Assembly (NCBI RefSeq): GCF_030160715.1
Contig: NZ_BSOW01000011.1
Coordinates: 62,001 to 126,000 of the forward strand
Source of the DNA: Bradyrhizobium iriomotense
GTDB taxonomy: Bacteria > Pseudomonadota > Alphaproteobacteria > Rhizobiales > Xanthobacteraceae
Length of the DNA: 64,000 bases
Reading direction: 5' to 3'
Part shown: in pieces, positions 23,973 to 32,380 of the stretch
Layout of the letters: each line of letters starts with the position of its first letter
Numbering within the stretch: position 1 is the stretch's first letter
Position numbers and translations under genes: made by a program
The notes under the pieces: model-generated
The model's database searches: none
What the model saw: only the letters and a program-made list of their open reading frames with translations
What the model was told of the DNA's origin: nothing

Positions 23973-25322
23973 TCAGTGATTGACACTACGCAACACGTTG
24001 TCGACGGCCGTGCCGAGCTTGTCGACAATCAGGTCGATCTCGTCGGCCGAGGCGATGTACGGAGGCGCGAGCAACACATGGTCGCCGCGAACGCCATCCA
24101 CGGTGCCGCCGCCGGGATAGCAGCCGAGCCCCTCGGCGAAGGCGGCCGCCTTGATCTTCTGGTGCAGCTTGAGCGCCGGATCGAACGAGGTGCGCGTCGC
24201 GCGATCGGCGACGAGCTCGATCGCCCAGAACAGGCCACGGCCCCTGATGTCGCCGACATGGCGATGATTGCCGAAGCGCTCGGTCAGCCGCTGCTCGAGC
24301 TGCTTGCCGCGCTCTTTGATCTGATCAAGCAGACCGTCTTCGCGGATTACGTTTTGCACTGCGAGCGCGGCGGCGCAGGCGAGAGGATGGGCGAGGTACG
24401 TGTGGCCATGCTGGAACGCGCCGCTTCCGGCGCGGATGGTGTCGATGATCTTGCCGCTTGCGAGCATCGCGCCGATCGGCTGGTAGCCGCCGCCGAGTCC
24501 CTTGGCGATCGCCTGGATGTCGGGCGCGATGCCTTCCTGCTGCCAGGCATGCGTGGTGCCGGTGCGGCCCATGCCGCACATGACTTCATCGAGGATCAGC
24601 AGCGCGCCATGGCGGTTGCAGATCTCGCGCACCGCCTTGAAGTAGCCGTCGGGCGCAGTGACGGCACCCGCGGTGGCGCCGACGACCGGCTCGGCGAGGA
24701 ACGCTGCGACGGTATCGGGACCGAGCCGCTGGAACTCGGCTTCGAGCTCGGCGGCCAGCCGCGCCACGAACGCGGCATCGGACTCGTTGTCGTGCTTCTC
24801 GTGATAGGCAAAGGCCGGCGTCACATGGCTGAAGGCGCCGGACAGCAGCGGCGCATAGGGCTCGCGCCGCCAGGCGTTGCCGCCGGCAGCGAGTGCGCCC
24901 AGCGTATTGCCGTGATAGCTCTGCCGCCGCGCGATGAAGTGCCGGCGCTGCGGCTCGCCGCGCTCGATGAAGTATTGCCGCGCGAGCTTGATGCTGGCTT
25001 CGATCGCCTCCGACCCGCCGCTGACGAAATAGGCGTAGGCGAGCCCGCCGGGTTCACTGCCGACCAGCGTTTCGGCAAGCTGCTCCGCCGCCTCCGAGGA
25101 GAAGAAAGCGGTGTGTGCGTAAGCCAAGGTCGAGGCCTGCTCCGCCAGCGCGGCGATCACGCGGGGATGCTGATGGCCGAGACAGGAGACGGCGGCGCCT
25201 CCGGAGGCGTCGATCACGCGCCGCCCGTCTTCGGCGAAGAGGTAAACGCCTTCGCCACCGATCGCCTTCGGCGGCGTCTCGCGCAAGGAACGGTGCAACA
25301 CGCGGCTGGTGCGGGTGCTCAT
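23973..25322 (-). CDS. Class III (omega-type) aminotransferase
   Basis: A 449-residue PLP-dependent fold-type I aminotransferase. The PLP Schiff-base lysine is K274, in IAKGLGGGYQP, the ring-binding aspartate D245 is in ILDEVMCG, and the FVSGGSEAIEAS phosphate-binding motif is at about 99-110. Class III enzymes act on terminal amines such as beta-alanine, GABA, taurine or putrescine, with pyruvate or 2-oxoglutarate as acceptor. It lies between the RpiR regulator (3-bp gap) and the AapJ gene (12-bp gap), so these form an operon for import and deamination of some amino compound. Confidence 0.9.
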   Translation of the reverse strand: MSTRTSRVLHRSLRETPPKAIGGEGVYLFAEDGRRVIDASGGAAVSCLGHQHPRVIAALAEQASTLAYAHTAFFSSEAAEQLAETLVGSEPGGLAYAYFVSGGSEAIEASIKLARQYFIERGEPQRRHFIARRQSYHGNTLGALAAGGNAWRREPYAPLLSGAFSHVTPAFAYHEKHDNESDAAFVARLAAELEAEFQRLGPDTVAAFLAEPVVGATAGAVTAPDGYFKAVREICNRHGALLILDEVMCGMGRTGTTHAWQQEGIAPDIQAIAKGLGGGYQPIGAMLASGKIIDTIRAGSGAFQHGHTYLAHPLACAAALAVQNVIREDGLLDQIKERGKQLEQRLTERFGNHRHVGDIRGRGLFWAIELVADRATRTSFDPALKLHQKIKAAAFAEGLGCYPGGGTVDGVRGDHVLLAPPYIASADEIDLIVDKLGTAVDNVLRSVNH

Positions 25323-25325
25323 GGG

Positions 25326-26198
25326 TCAACCTTTCTCTGAGACGTAGATGGAGGTCGCGGTCAATCGTGCCTCGGTGTCCTGAAGGCGCTTTTTCGCAGT
25401 CGCGCCGCCGAGCGAGAACGTCACCGCGGCGAGCGACTGCGCGATCGCGATCGCGCCGGTGAGGCTCGGGAAAAAACCGGGCGAGGACGCAGCTTCAAAC
25501 AGCAGGACATGGTCGGCGCCTTCGGCCATCGGCGCGGCAACGCTGTCGGCGATCGCAATCAGCGTCGCGCCGGCGCGATAGGCGGCCTCGGCAACACGAA
25601 CACTTGCGCCCGTGTAGGGTGTGAAGCCGATCACCACGACCGCTTCGTCGGCGCGGAACGCGCCGAGGTCGAGATCGTCGGGGCCGGAGCCGCCGACGAT
25701 CTGCACCTCGTCCGCGCGGAACAGCCGCAGCTCATAATTCAAGAGCTCCGCGACACTGCGGCAGCTGCGAAAACCCGCAATCCAGATGCGCTTTGCGCCG
25801 TGCAGTGTCTTCGCGGCATTCGCCACGGAGGAAGCCGAGATCCGTGGCAGGCCGGCGGCCTCCGCTTCGAGCTTGTCGGTGATCAGCGCAACGTCGGCAT
25901 GGGGACCGTGGCGGCGGCCTTTGGCGCGACCCGAGAAGGGCGAGGTCTGCGACGGCCGTCGCGCCTCGGTCAGCGCCGCGCGCAACGCGTCCCAGCCGGA
26001 ATAGCCGATGGCCTTGGCGAGCCGCGTGAACGCGGCGGGGTCGGCGCCGGCCTCGGCCGCGAGATCGCGCATCGAGCGGGTGGTGGCGTCGTAGTCATTG
26101 GCCGCGACAAAACGCCCGACCTCCTGCAGCCGCATCGGGAGCGATGGCAATGCGCTGCAAAGTTCGTTCAACGGCGAGGATTTCGCGGGCTCGGCCAT
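25326..26198 (-). CDS. RpiR/MurR-family transcriptional regulator
   Basis: A 290-residue regulator with an N-terminal helix-turn-helix domain (about residues 10-85, including MRDLAAEAGADPAAFTRLAKAIGYSGWDALR) and a C-terminal SIS sugar-isomerase-like domain (IWIAGFRSCRSVAELL at about 140-155, VVVIGFTPYTGASVRVAEAA further on). SIS domains usually sense phosphosugars, but RpiR members also control amino-acid genes. It is first in its operon and divergent from the AapQ permease. The palindrome in the shared promoter is its probable binding site. Confidence 0.88.
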   Translation of the reverse strand: MAEPAKSSPLNELCSALPSLPMRLQEVGRFVAANDYDATTRSMRDLAAEAGADPAAFTRLAKAIGYSGWDALRAALTEARRPSQTSPFSGRAKGRRHGPHADVALITDKLEAEAAGLPRISASSVANAAKTLHGAKRIWIAGFRSCRSVAELLNYELRLFRADEVQIVGGSGPDDLDLGAFRADEAVVVIGFTPYTGASVRVAEAAYRAGATLIAIADSVAAPMAEGADHVLLFEAASSPGFFPSLTGAIAIAQSLAAVTFSLGGATAKKRLQDTEARLTATSIYVSEKG

Positions 26199-26206
26199 GA
26201 AACATT

Positions 26207-26235
26207 TGTTGCATATCTAAGAGATTGGTGCAACA
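26207..26235. promoter_or_regulatory. Palindromic operator candidate in the RpiR/AapQ divergent promoter
   Basis: TGTTGCA (26207-26213) and TGCAACA (26229-26235) form a perfect 7-bp inverted repeat with a 15-nt spacer, starting 9 bp upstream of the RpiR start codon. A site so close to the regulator gene and facing a divergent transporter fits autoregulation plus control of the permeases. The palindrome is seen; the binding protein is inferred. Confidence 0.55.
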
Positions 26236-26305
26236 GTTGATGCGCGCCGACGAGGCGCATGGCCGGAAATCGCTGCTTTCAAAGCGTTTTGAGGATTTTT
26301 GTGCT

Positions 26306-27493
26306 GTGACGACCGATAGCCCCAGACCACCGCCGCGCCGGACATTCTCGCTCGCGCTGGGAGGCCCGCAGCTCAAGGGGCTGCTGTGGCAGATCCTCGT
26401 CGTCGGCATGGCCCTCGCCATCATCGCCTTCCTCTGGTCCAACACCGTTCACAACCTCTCGGCACGGCGCATCTCGACCGGCTTTGCGTTCCTGGGCCGC
26501 GAGGCCGGCATGCCGATCGCCGACAGCCTGCTCAGCTACAGTCCGAAGGACACCTATTTCTGGGCCTTCGTCGTCGGCATCGCCAACACCTTGCGCGTCG
26601 CCGTCATCGGCATCGTGCTCGCAACGATCCTGGGAACGCTGATCGGCATCTCGCGGCTGTCGGCCAACTGGCTGCTGTCGCGGCTCGCCGCCGTCTATGT
26701 CGAGGTGCTGCGCGACATCCCGTTGCTGTTGCAGCTCCTGTTCTGGTACGTGCTGATGCAGGCGCTGCCGGCCGCCCGCGCCGCATGGCGGCCGATCGAC
26801 GGCATCTTCCTGTCCAATCGCGGACTGATCCTGCCGTCGATCCCGATTGGCGAGGGGCAGCTTGGGGTGCTCGGCGCGGCGGCGCTAGGTGCACTCGTGT
26901 TCTACATCATAAGGCGAGCCCTGATTGCGCAGCAGATGCGCGACGGCAAGCCGCGAGCGGCCTGGCCTTTTGCGCTCGGCCTCATCGTCGTGCTGCCGGC
27001 GCTGGTGTCGTGGCAGCTCGGTGTGCGCTGGACCATCGCCTGGCCCGAGCTGCGCGGTTTCAACTTCGTCGGCGGCTTGACGCTGGCACCGGAATATTTT
27101 GCGCTGCTGATCGCGCTCGTCACCTACACGTCGGCTTTCATCGCCGAGATCGTGCGCAGCGGCATTCAATCGGTGCCGCGGGGACAGTGGGACGCCGCCA
27201 ACGCGCTCGGCCTGCGCCGCAGCTTCATGTTGCGGCAGATCATCCTGCCGCAGGCGCTGCGCGTCATCGTGCCGCCGATGACGAGCCAGTATCTCAATCT
27301 CACCAAGAACTCCTCGCTTGCGGTCGCGATCGGCTACCAGGACGTGGTCTCGATCGCCAACACCACGCTGAACCAGACCGGGCAGGCGATCGAGGCGATC
27401 GCGCTGATCATGGCGGTGTTCCTGACCATCAGCCTGTCGATCAGCTTCTTCATGAACTGGTACAATGCGCGGATTGCGCTGGTGGAGCGCTGA
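26306..27493 (+). CDS. aapQ: General amino-acid ABC transporter permease, AapQ-type
   Basis: A 395-residue inner-membrane permease of the His/Glu/Gln/Arg class. It has a first hydrophobic segment at about residues 25-45, then the IANTLRVAVIGIVLATILG start of the conserved domain, the large central insertion typical of AapQ, and the EAA loop region QWDAANALGLRRSFMLRQIILPQALR. The GTG at 26306, preceded by a GAGG site, is preferred; an in-frame ATG at 26225 would place the start inside the promoter. It is followed after 2 bp by the AapM-type gene. Confidence 0.9.
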   Translation: MTTDSPRPPPRRTFSLALGGPQLKGLLWQILVVGMALAIIAFLWSNTVHNLSARRISTGFAFLGREAGMPIADSLLSYSPKDTYFWAFVVGIANTLRVAVIGIVLATILGTLIGISRLSANWLLSRLAAVYVEVLRDIPLLLQLLFWYVLMQALPAARAAWRPIDGIFLSNRGLILPSIPIGEGQLGVLGAAALGALVFYIIRRALIAQQMRDGKPRAAWPFALGLIVVLPALVSWQLGVRWTIAWPELRGFNFVGGLTLAPEYFALLIALVTYTSAFIAEIVRSGIQSVPRGQWDAANALGLRRSFMLRQIILPQALRVIVPPMTSQYLNLTKNSSLAVAIGYQDVVSIANTTLNQTGQAIEAIALIMAVFLTISLSISFFMNWYNARIALVER

Positions 27494-27495
27494 GG

Positions 27496-28602
27496 ATGAC
27501 CGCGATCACCGACATTCCGGACACCGCGCGCGCCCGCCGGCCGCAATCCGGCAACCGCGTGCTGCGCTGGCTGCGCGCCAATCTGTTCTCGTCGATCCCG
27601 AATGGAATCATCACGCTCGTGCTGTTCGCAGTGCTCGCCAAGGGCGTGGTCAGCTTCGTGCAATGGGGCATTGCGAACGCGGTCTGGCTGACGCCTGCGA
27701 ACGATTCCAGCGCCTGCCGCGCGGCGCGCGGGTTGGGTGCCTGCTGGGCCGTCATCCCCGAAAAATACCGCTTCATCCTGTTCGGCACTTATCCCTTCGA
27801 CGAGCAGTGGCGGCCGGCGCTGGCGGTCGTGCTGTTCATCGCGTTGTTCTACGTCTCGTCCCGCCGCGCGTGGTGGCGGCGCGAGCTCGTCTATCTCTGG
27901 ATTGCCGCACTGGCGCTGATCAGCGTGCTGATGTGGGGCGGCGTGCTCGGGCTGTCCTTCGTCTCGCAGGACCGCTGGGGCGGATTGCCGGTGACGCTGA
28001 TCCTGGCGACGTTTGGCCTGGCCTTCGGCTTCCCGCTCGGCATTCTCGTCGCGCTCGGCCGGCGCTCGAAATTGCCGGCGATCCGCTCGCTCTGTGTGCT
28101 CTATGTCGAGCTGATCCGCGGCGTGCCGCTGGTGAGCCTGTTGTTCATGGCGAGCGTGATGTTTCCGCTGTTCATGCCGGGTGGCTTCAACATCGACAAG
28201 CTGTTGCGTGCGCAGATCGCGATCATCCTGTTCGCCGGCGCCTATCTTGCCGAAGTGATTCGCGGCGGGCTCCAGGCCGTGCCGCGCGGGCAATACGAGG
28301 CCGCCGACGCGCTCGGGCTATCCTACTGGCGCAAGCAGCGGCTGATCATCCTGCCGCAGGCCATCCGCCACGTCATTCCGCCGCTGGTCAACACCTTCAT
28401 CGCCTTCTTCAAGGACACCAGCCTCGTCCTGATCATCGGCATCTTCGACCTGCTGACGACGGCCAAGACCGCGATCATCGATCCCGCGTGGCAGCAGTTT
28501 TCTGTCGAGGTCTACATCTTCATCGCCGCGATCTACTTCGCGTTCTGCTTCGCTATGTCGCGGTACAGTCGAAGTTTGGAAGCACAGGCGACGGTGAGTT
28601 GA
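27496..28602 (+). CDS. aapM: General amino-acid ABC transporter permease, AapM-type
   Basis: A 368-residue permease and the second half of the transmembrane channel. Membrane segments begin near residue 35, and the long periplasmic loop with FRILFGTYPF-like residues is as in AapM/BztC. The EAA loop QYEAADALGLSYWRKQRLIILPQAIR contacts the ATPase. Translation starts 2 bp after aapQ with GAGG just before the ATG. No ATP-binding subunit (aapP) gene follows; a short family-D repeat and an opposed amidase gene come next. The transporter must borrow an ATPase encoded elsewhere. Confidence 0.9.
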   Translation: MTAITDIPDTARARRPQSGNRVLRWLRANLFSSIPNGIITLVLFAVLAKGVVSFVQWGIANAVWLTPANDSSACRAARGLGACWAVIPEKYRFILFGTYPFDEQWRPALAVVLFIALFYVSSRRAWWRRELVYLWIAALALISVLMWGGVLGLSFVSQDRWGGLPVTLILATFGLAFGFPLGILVALGRRSKLPAIRSLCVLYVELIRGVPLVSLLFMASVMFPLFMPGGFNIDKLLRAQIAIILFAGAYLAEVIRGGLQAVPRGQYEAADALGLSYWRKQRLIILPQAIRHVIPPLVNTFIAFFKDTSLVLIIGIFDLLTTAKTAIIDPAWQQFSVEVYIFIAAIYFAFCFAMSRYSRSLEAQATVS

Positions 28603-28603
28603 G

Positions 28604-28659
28604 CTCGTGTCCCGGACAAGGTGCAGCGCGTCAGCGCTGCGCTGCGTCCGGGGCATGAG
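28604..28659. repeat. Palindromic repeat, family D (copy 2, short)
   Basis: CTCGTGTCCCGGAC at the left is mirrored by GTCCGGGGCATGAG at the right, and the inner CAGCGCGTCAGCGCTG forms its own stem. It fills the gap between the convergent permease and amidase genes, starting within 2 bp of the permease stop, and may serve as a bidirectional transcript end. Confidence 0.82.
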
Positions 28660-28661
28660 AG

Positions 28662-30080
28662 CTACTTCTTCACCCTCGGATCAATCGGCGTGGTCCCGCG
28701 CACGCCCAGAATATCCTCCAGCACCTTGGCGCCGGCGAGCACCTCTGCATCGGCGCGCGGAGCGGACACCACCTGCACGCCGACCGGCAGGCCCGATGCG
28801 GTGAAGCCGCAGGGCAGCGACAGCGACGGGCAGCAGGCGAGCGTGACGGCGTAGACGATGCCGAGCCACTCGATGTAGTTGTCGAACCGCTTGCCGGCGC
28901 ATTCGGCGACATAGCGGTTCTCGATCGGGAAGGGTGGCACGATCGTGGTCGGCGTGAGCAGGAGATCGTAGGTTTTGAAGAACTCGACCGCACGTGCGGT
29001 CATTGCGACCCGCTGGGTCTCGGCGCGCTCGAGCCGTTCGACCGTGAGCTTGAGGCCTTCCTCGATGTTCCAGATCACCTCGGGCTTGAGCAGGTCGCGC
29101 TTGGTGCGGAGCAGGTTGGCCTTGCTGATCGCGAAATCGAACGCGCGCAGGACGTGGAAGCACTCATGCGCCTCGCGCCAATCCGGATGCGCCTCCTCGA
29201 CGATCACACCGGCCTCGGCAAAACGTTCGGCCGCCTTGCGCGTGATCGCCCTGACCTCGGGATCGACGGGCGTGATGCCGAGATCAGGCGAGTAGGCGAT
29301 CCGCTTCGGCTTCTTGCCGGAGCGCGCCGCCGAAAGGAACGACGTCGCGGGCGAGGGTAGCGACAGTGGATCGGCGGCATACTCGCCGCTCATGGCATCG
29401 AGCAGGAGCGCGAGATCCTCGACGTTGCGGGCCATCGGGCCCTGGACGCCGAGATTGCGATCGACCGCCGACTTAGGCGTATGCGCGACGCGACCGATGC
29501 TCGGCCGCATGCCGACGATGCCGCAGAAGCTCGCCGGGCTGCGCAGGCTGCCGCCCATGTCGGAGCCGTGCGCGAGCCATGCCATGCCGGTCGCGAGCGC
29601 CACCGCTGCACCGCCGGAGGAGCCGGCCGCCGACTTCGATGTGTCCCAGGGATTGAGTGTTGCGCCGAACACCTCGTTGAACGTGTTGGCGCCGGCGCCG
29701 AATTCCGGTGTGTTCGACTTGGCGTAGACGACCGCGCCGTTACCCTCGAGATGTTCGACCAGTATGTCCGACCGCGCCGGGATATTGTCTCTGAAGATCG
29801 GCGAGCCCTGCGTGTTCAACACGCCGGCAACGTCGGTCAGATCCTTGATCGGCACCGGTAGCCCTGCGAGCCGCCCGCGCTCGGCAACCGGCTTCTGCAT
29901 CAGCGCCTTGGCGCTTTTCCGCGCACGATCGAAGCACAGCGTGGGGAGCGCGTTGACTTTGCCGTCGACCTCCGCGATGCGCTTCTCCAGCAACTCGAGA
30001 AGATCGAGCGGAGTCACATCACCCGCGCGCAATTTATCGACGACGGCGCAGGCGGTTTCGCGGATCAGGTCTTGAGACAA
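28662..30080 (-). CDS. Amidase (amidase signature family)
   Basis: A 472-residue amidase-signature enzyme with the full Ser-cis-Ser-Lys triad: K79 in PVPIKD, S154 in AAGSSGG and S178 in GSDMGGSLRSPA. The numbering matches that of GatA, but the protein lacks any linked gatB or gatC, so it is a free amidase rather than the tRNA amidotransferase subunit. It hydrolyses an unknown amide to an acid and ammonia. Its position next to the amino-acid transporter suggests use of imported or released amides as nitrogen source. Confidence 0.88.
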   Translation of the reverse strand: MSQDLIRETACAVVDKLRAGDVTPLDLLELLEKRIAEVDGKVNALPTLCFDRARKSAKALMQKPVAERGRLAGLPVPIKDLTDVAGVLNTQGSPIFRDNIPARSDILVEHLEGNGAVVYAKSNTPEFGAGANTFNEVFGATLNPWDTSKSAAGSSGGAAVALATGMAWLAHGSDMGGSLRSPASFCGIVGMRPSIGRVAHTPKSAVDRNLGVQGPMARNVEDLALLLDAMSGEYAADPLSLPSPATSFLSAARSGKKPKRIAYSPDLGITPVDPEVRAITRKAAERFAEAGVIVEEAHPDWREAHECFHVLRAFDFAISKANLLRTKRDLLKPEVIWNIEEGLKLTVERLERAETQRVAMTARAVEFFKTYDLLLTPTTIVPPFPIENRYVAECAGKRFDNYIEWLGIVYAVTLACCPSLSLPCGFTASGLPVGVQVVSAPRADAEVLAGAKVLEDILGVRGTTPIDPRVKK

Positions 30081-30110
30081 CTAGTTTACTCCTGTGCTTA
30101 TTCCCGGTGT

Positions 30111-30190
30111 CGTCATTGCGAGCGCAGCGAAGCAATCCGGTCTGTTACCGCAGGGCATTTCTGGATTGCTTCGCTGCGCTCTCAATGACG
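30111..30190. repeat. Palindromic repeat, family B (copy 3)
   Basis: CGTCATTGCGAGCGCAGCGA at the left pairs with TCGCTGCGCTCTCAATGACG at the right; the inner arms AAGCAATCC and GGATTGCTT pair as well. One mismatch (C/T in the outer arm) is present. It lies upstream of the amidase gene and downstream of the SDR gene of the same strand. Confidence 0.86.
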
Positions 30191-30227
30191 GTGTGTGGGG
30201 CGTGCAGCGACATCATACCGGACGTAG

Positions 30228-31001
30228 TCAACCCCAGCCCGCACTTATGCCGCCATCCACCGTATAGATGACCCCCGACGTATAACCGGAGCGATCCGAG
30301 GCCAGAAACGCCATCAGGTCGCCGATCTCGCGCGCATGTGCGGGCCGGCCGAGCGGCAGGCCCTTCTGGAATTCCTTGTAGCGGTTCTCGTCGCCGAACT
30401 GGTGCATTGCGCGGGTCTTGAGCAGCGTGACGTGGCGGTCGGTGCCGACCGGCCCGGGATTGATGCCGACCACGCGGATGTTGTCGGCGAGGCTCTTGCC
30501 TCCGAGCGCGCGAGTGAAGGCCATCAGCGCTGCATTGCCGGCGCTGCCGCAGATATAGTTGGCGTCGAATTTCTCGCCGGCCGCGCCGATGTCGTTGACG
30601 ATCACGCCGCCGCGCGCCTTCATCTGCGCGTAGATCATGCGCGTGAGGTTGATGTAGCCGAACACTTTCAATTCCCAGGCGTGCCGCCAGGTCGCCTCGT
30701 CGATCTTGTCGATGGAGCCGCCGGGAATGTCGCCGGCATTGTTGACGAGGATGTCGATATCGGCGGCTTCCTTCGCGAGCCGCGCGACGTCCTCGGCCTT
30801 GCGCAAGTCCACGACGCTCGTTGCCGCGTCGATCTGATGCGCCGAGCGCAACCGGTCAGCCAGCGCCTTGAGTTGGTCGCCGCTGCGGGCGGCGAGCAGG
30901 AGGTCGCAGCCTTCCTCGGCGAACGCTTCGGCAGCAGCCGCGCCGATGCCTTTGGACGCGCCGGTGATCATGACGCGCTTGCCACGCAGATGCAGATCCA
31001 T
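30228..31001 (-). CDS. Atypical short-chain dehydrogenase/reductase
   Basis: A 257-residue SDR. The cofactor motif TGASKGIG is at residues 13-20, NNAG is at 87-90, and the C-terminus has the usual DGGIS. The catalytic tetrad is unusual: Y149 is present, but the lysine expected four residues later is S153 (Y-I-C-G-S), and the catalytic serine position in VNDIGAAG is not serine. The normal SDR mechanism is therefore doubtful; it may bind cofactor without redox or use other residues. Start 31001 is the ATG that begins the typical N-terminus. It is divergent from the tartrate-dehydrogenase-like gene. Confidence 0.82.
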   Translation of the reverse strand: MDLHLRGKRVMITGASKGIGAAAAEAFAEEGCDLLLAARSGDQLKALADRLRSAHQIDAATSVVDLRKAEDVARLAKEAADIDILVNNAGDIPGGSIDKIDEATWRHAWELKVFGYINLTRMIYAQMKARGGVIVNDIGAAGEKFDANYICGSAGNAALMAFTRALGGKSLADNIRVVGINPGPVGTDRHVTLLKTRAMHQFGDENRYKEFQKGLPLGRPAHAREIGDLMAFLASDRSGYTSGVIYTVDGGISAGWG

Positions 31002-31073
31002 AGGGATTCTCGCTGACGTCGGGGAACAGGATGAAATCAGTAGGCGGCCGCCCGCGCCATGGTCAACATTGCA

Positions 31074-31087
31074 GTGCAGCGTTGCAC
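31074..31087. promoter_or_regulatory. TGCA-rich inverted repeat between divergent SDR and dehydrogenase genes
   Basis: GTGCA-N4-TGCAC at 31074-31087 lies in the divergent promoter region, flanked by another ATTGCA just upstream and an ATTGCAG about 25 nt downstream. It could be an operator for either gene. It resembles the phasin-promoter palindrome in half-site (TGCA), but the spacing differs. This is a weak candidate. Confidence 0.3.
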
Positions 31088-31167
31088 CGCCGGCGAGTTT
31101 GGTCCATTGCAGGGTCATCTGTCAGGGCTCATGGTCGGCCCGGCCAGATCAAATCAGGACAATTTCG

Positions 31168-32241
31168 ATGAGCAAGAAACAATACCGGATCGCGGTGATC
31201 CCCGGCGACGGCATCGGCAAGGAAGTGATGCCGGAGGGGCTGCGCGTGCTGGAGGTGGCCGCGAAGAAGCATGGCGTCTCCGTGCAGTTCGACCATTTCG
31301 ACTTCTCGTCCTACGACTATTACGAGAAGCACGGCCAGATGATGCCTGACGACTGGAAGGAGAAGATCGGCAAGCACGACGCGATCTACTTTGGCGCGGT
31401 CGGCTGGCCGGCAAAAATTCCGGATCACGTCTCGCTGTGGGGCTCGCTGATCAAGTTCCGCCGCGAGTTCGACCAGTATGTGAACCTGCGACCCGTGCGG
31501 CTGATGCCCGGCGTGCCGTCGCCGCTCGCAAACCGCAAGCCCGGCGATATCGATTTCTGGGTGGTGCGCGAGAACACGGAAGGTGAATATTCCTCCGTCG
31601 GCGGCCGCATGTTCCCTGACACCGATCGCGAATTCGTCACGCAGCAGACCGTGATGACCCGCATCGGCGTCGACCGCATCCTGAAATTCGCTTTCGAACT
31701 CGCGCAGTCGCGGCCGAAGAAGCACCTGACCTCGGCGACGAAGTCCAACGGCATCTCGATCACCATGCCCTATTGGGACGAGCGCGTGGAGGCGATGGCG
31801 AAGACGTTTCCGGGCGTGAAGTGGGACAAGTACCACATCGACATCCTGACCGCGAACTTCGTGCTGCATCCGGACTGGTTCGACGTCGTGGTCGGCTCGA
31901 ACCTGTTCGGCGACATCCTCTCCGATCTCGGCCCCGCTTGCACCGGCACCATCGGCATCGCGCCATCGGGCAACATCAATCCCGAGCGGAATTTCCCCTC
32001 GGTGTTCGAGCCGGTGCACGGCTCGGCGCCCGACATCGCGGGGCAGGGCATCGCCAACCCGATCGGCATGATCTGGTCGGGAGCGATGATGTTCGAGCAT
32101 CTCGGCGAGAAGGAAGCCGGCAAGTCGATCGTCGACGCCATCGAGCGCACGCTCGCCGAACGCACGCTGCGCACGAAGGACCTCGGCGGCAACGCCGATA
32201 CGACGGCCTGCGGCAAGGCGGTGGCGGAGATGGTGGATTGA
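31168..32241 (+). CDS. Tartrate/D-malate dehydrogenase-like beta-decarboxylating dehydrogenase
   Basis: A 357-residue member of the isocitrate/isopropylmalate dehydrogenase family. It opens with IAVIPGDGIGKEV and has the substrate-binding RENTEGEYSSVGG at about residues 134-146. The catalytic metal-binding aspartates sit in VVGSNLFGDILSDLGP, and the cofactor loop EPVHGSAPDIAGQGIANP is near residue 280. Length and the short N-terminus match tartrate dehydrogenase (TtuC) and D-malate dehydrogenase (DmlA), which act with NAD. The family member cannot be settled from sequence alone. The start has no close strong Shine-Dalgarno site (AGGAC is 8 nt upstream). Confidence 0.88.
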   Translation: MSKKQYRIAVIPGDGIGKEVMPEGLRVLEVAAKKHGVSVQFDHFDFSSYDYYEKHGQMMPDDWKEKIGKHDAIYFGAVGWPAKIPDHVSLWGSLIKFRREFDQYVNLRPVRLMPGVPSPLANRKPGDIDFWVVRENTEGEYSSVGGRMFPDTDREFVTQQTVMTRIGVDRILKFAFELAQSRPKKHLTSATKSNGISITMPYWDERVEAMAKTFPGVKWDKYHIDILTANFVLHPDWFDVVVGSNLFGDILSDLGPACTGTIGIAPSGNINPERNFPSVFEPVHGSAPDIAGQGIANPIGMIWSGAMMFEHLGEKEAGKSIVDAIERTLAERTLRTKDLGGNADTTACGKAVAEMVD

Positions 32242-32251
32242 CGCCGCATGC

Positions 32252-32333
32252 GTAGGGTGGGTTAGCCGAAGGCGTAACCCACCACTTCTGCGGCCACGAA
32301 AGCGGTGGGTTACGCTTCGCTAACCCACCCTAC
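32252..32333. repeat. Palindromic repeat, family A (copy 2)
   Basis: GTAGGGTGGGTTAGC at the left and its exact complement GCTAACCCACCCTAC at the right enclose GCGTAACCCACC and GGTGGGTTACGC inner arms. It lies between the convergent dehydrogenase and M20 hydrolase genes. The arms are better preserved than in the copy at 123. Confidence 0.9.
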
Positions 32334-32380
32334 AATTTCTTGCGTCCGGGACGACGACCTTTTTTCGGCGCGCTCGTCCC

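Noticed and set aside
26386..27495. Long upstream extension of the AapM frame through the AapQ gene
   Set aside because: AapM starts at 27496 with its own Shine-Dalgarno. The extension is an alternative frame of aapQ and is arginine/alanine-rich.
28662..30080. Amidase as GatA subunit of the tRNA amidotransferase
   Set aside because: The catalytic residues match GatA in numbering, but no gatB or gatC is near and the neighbourhood is catabolic.
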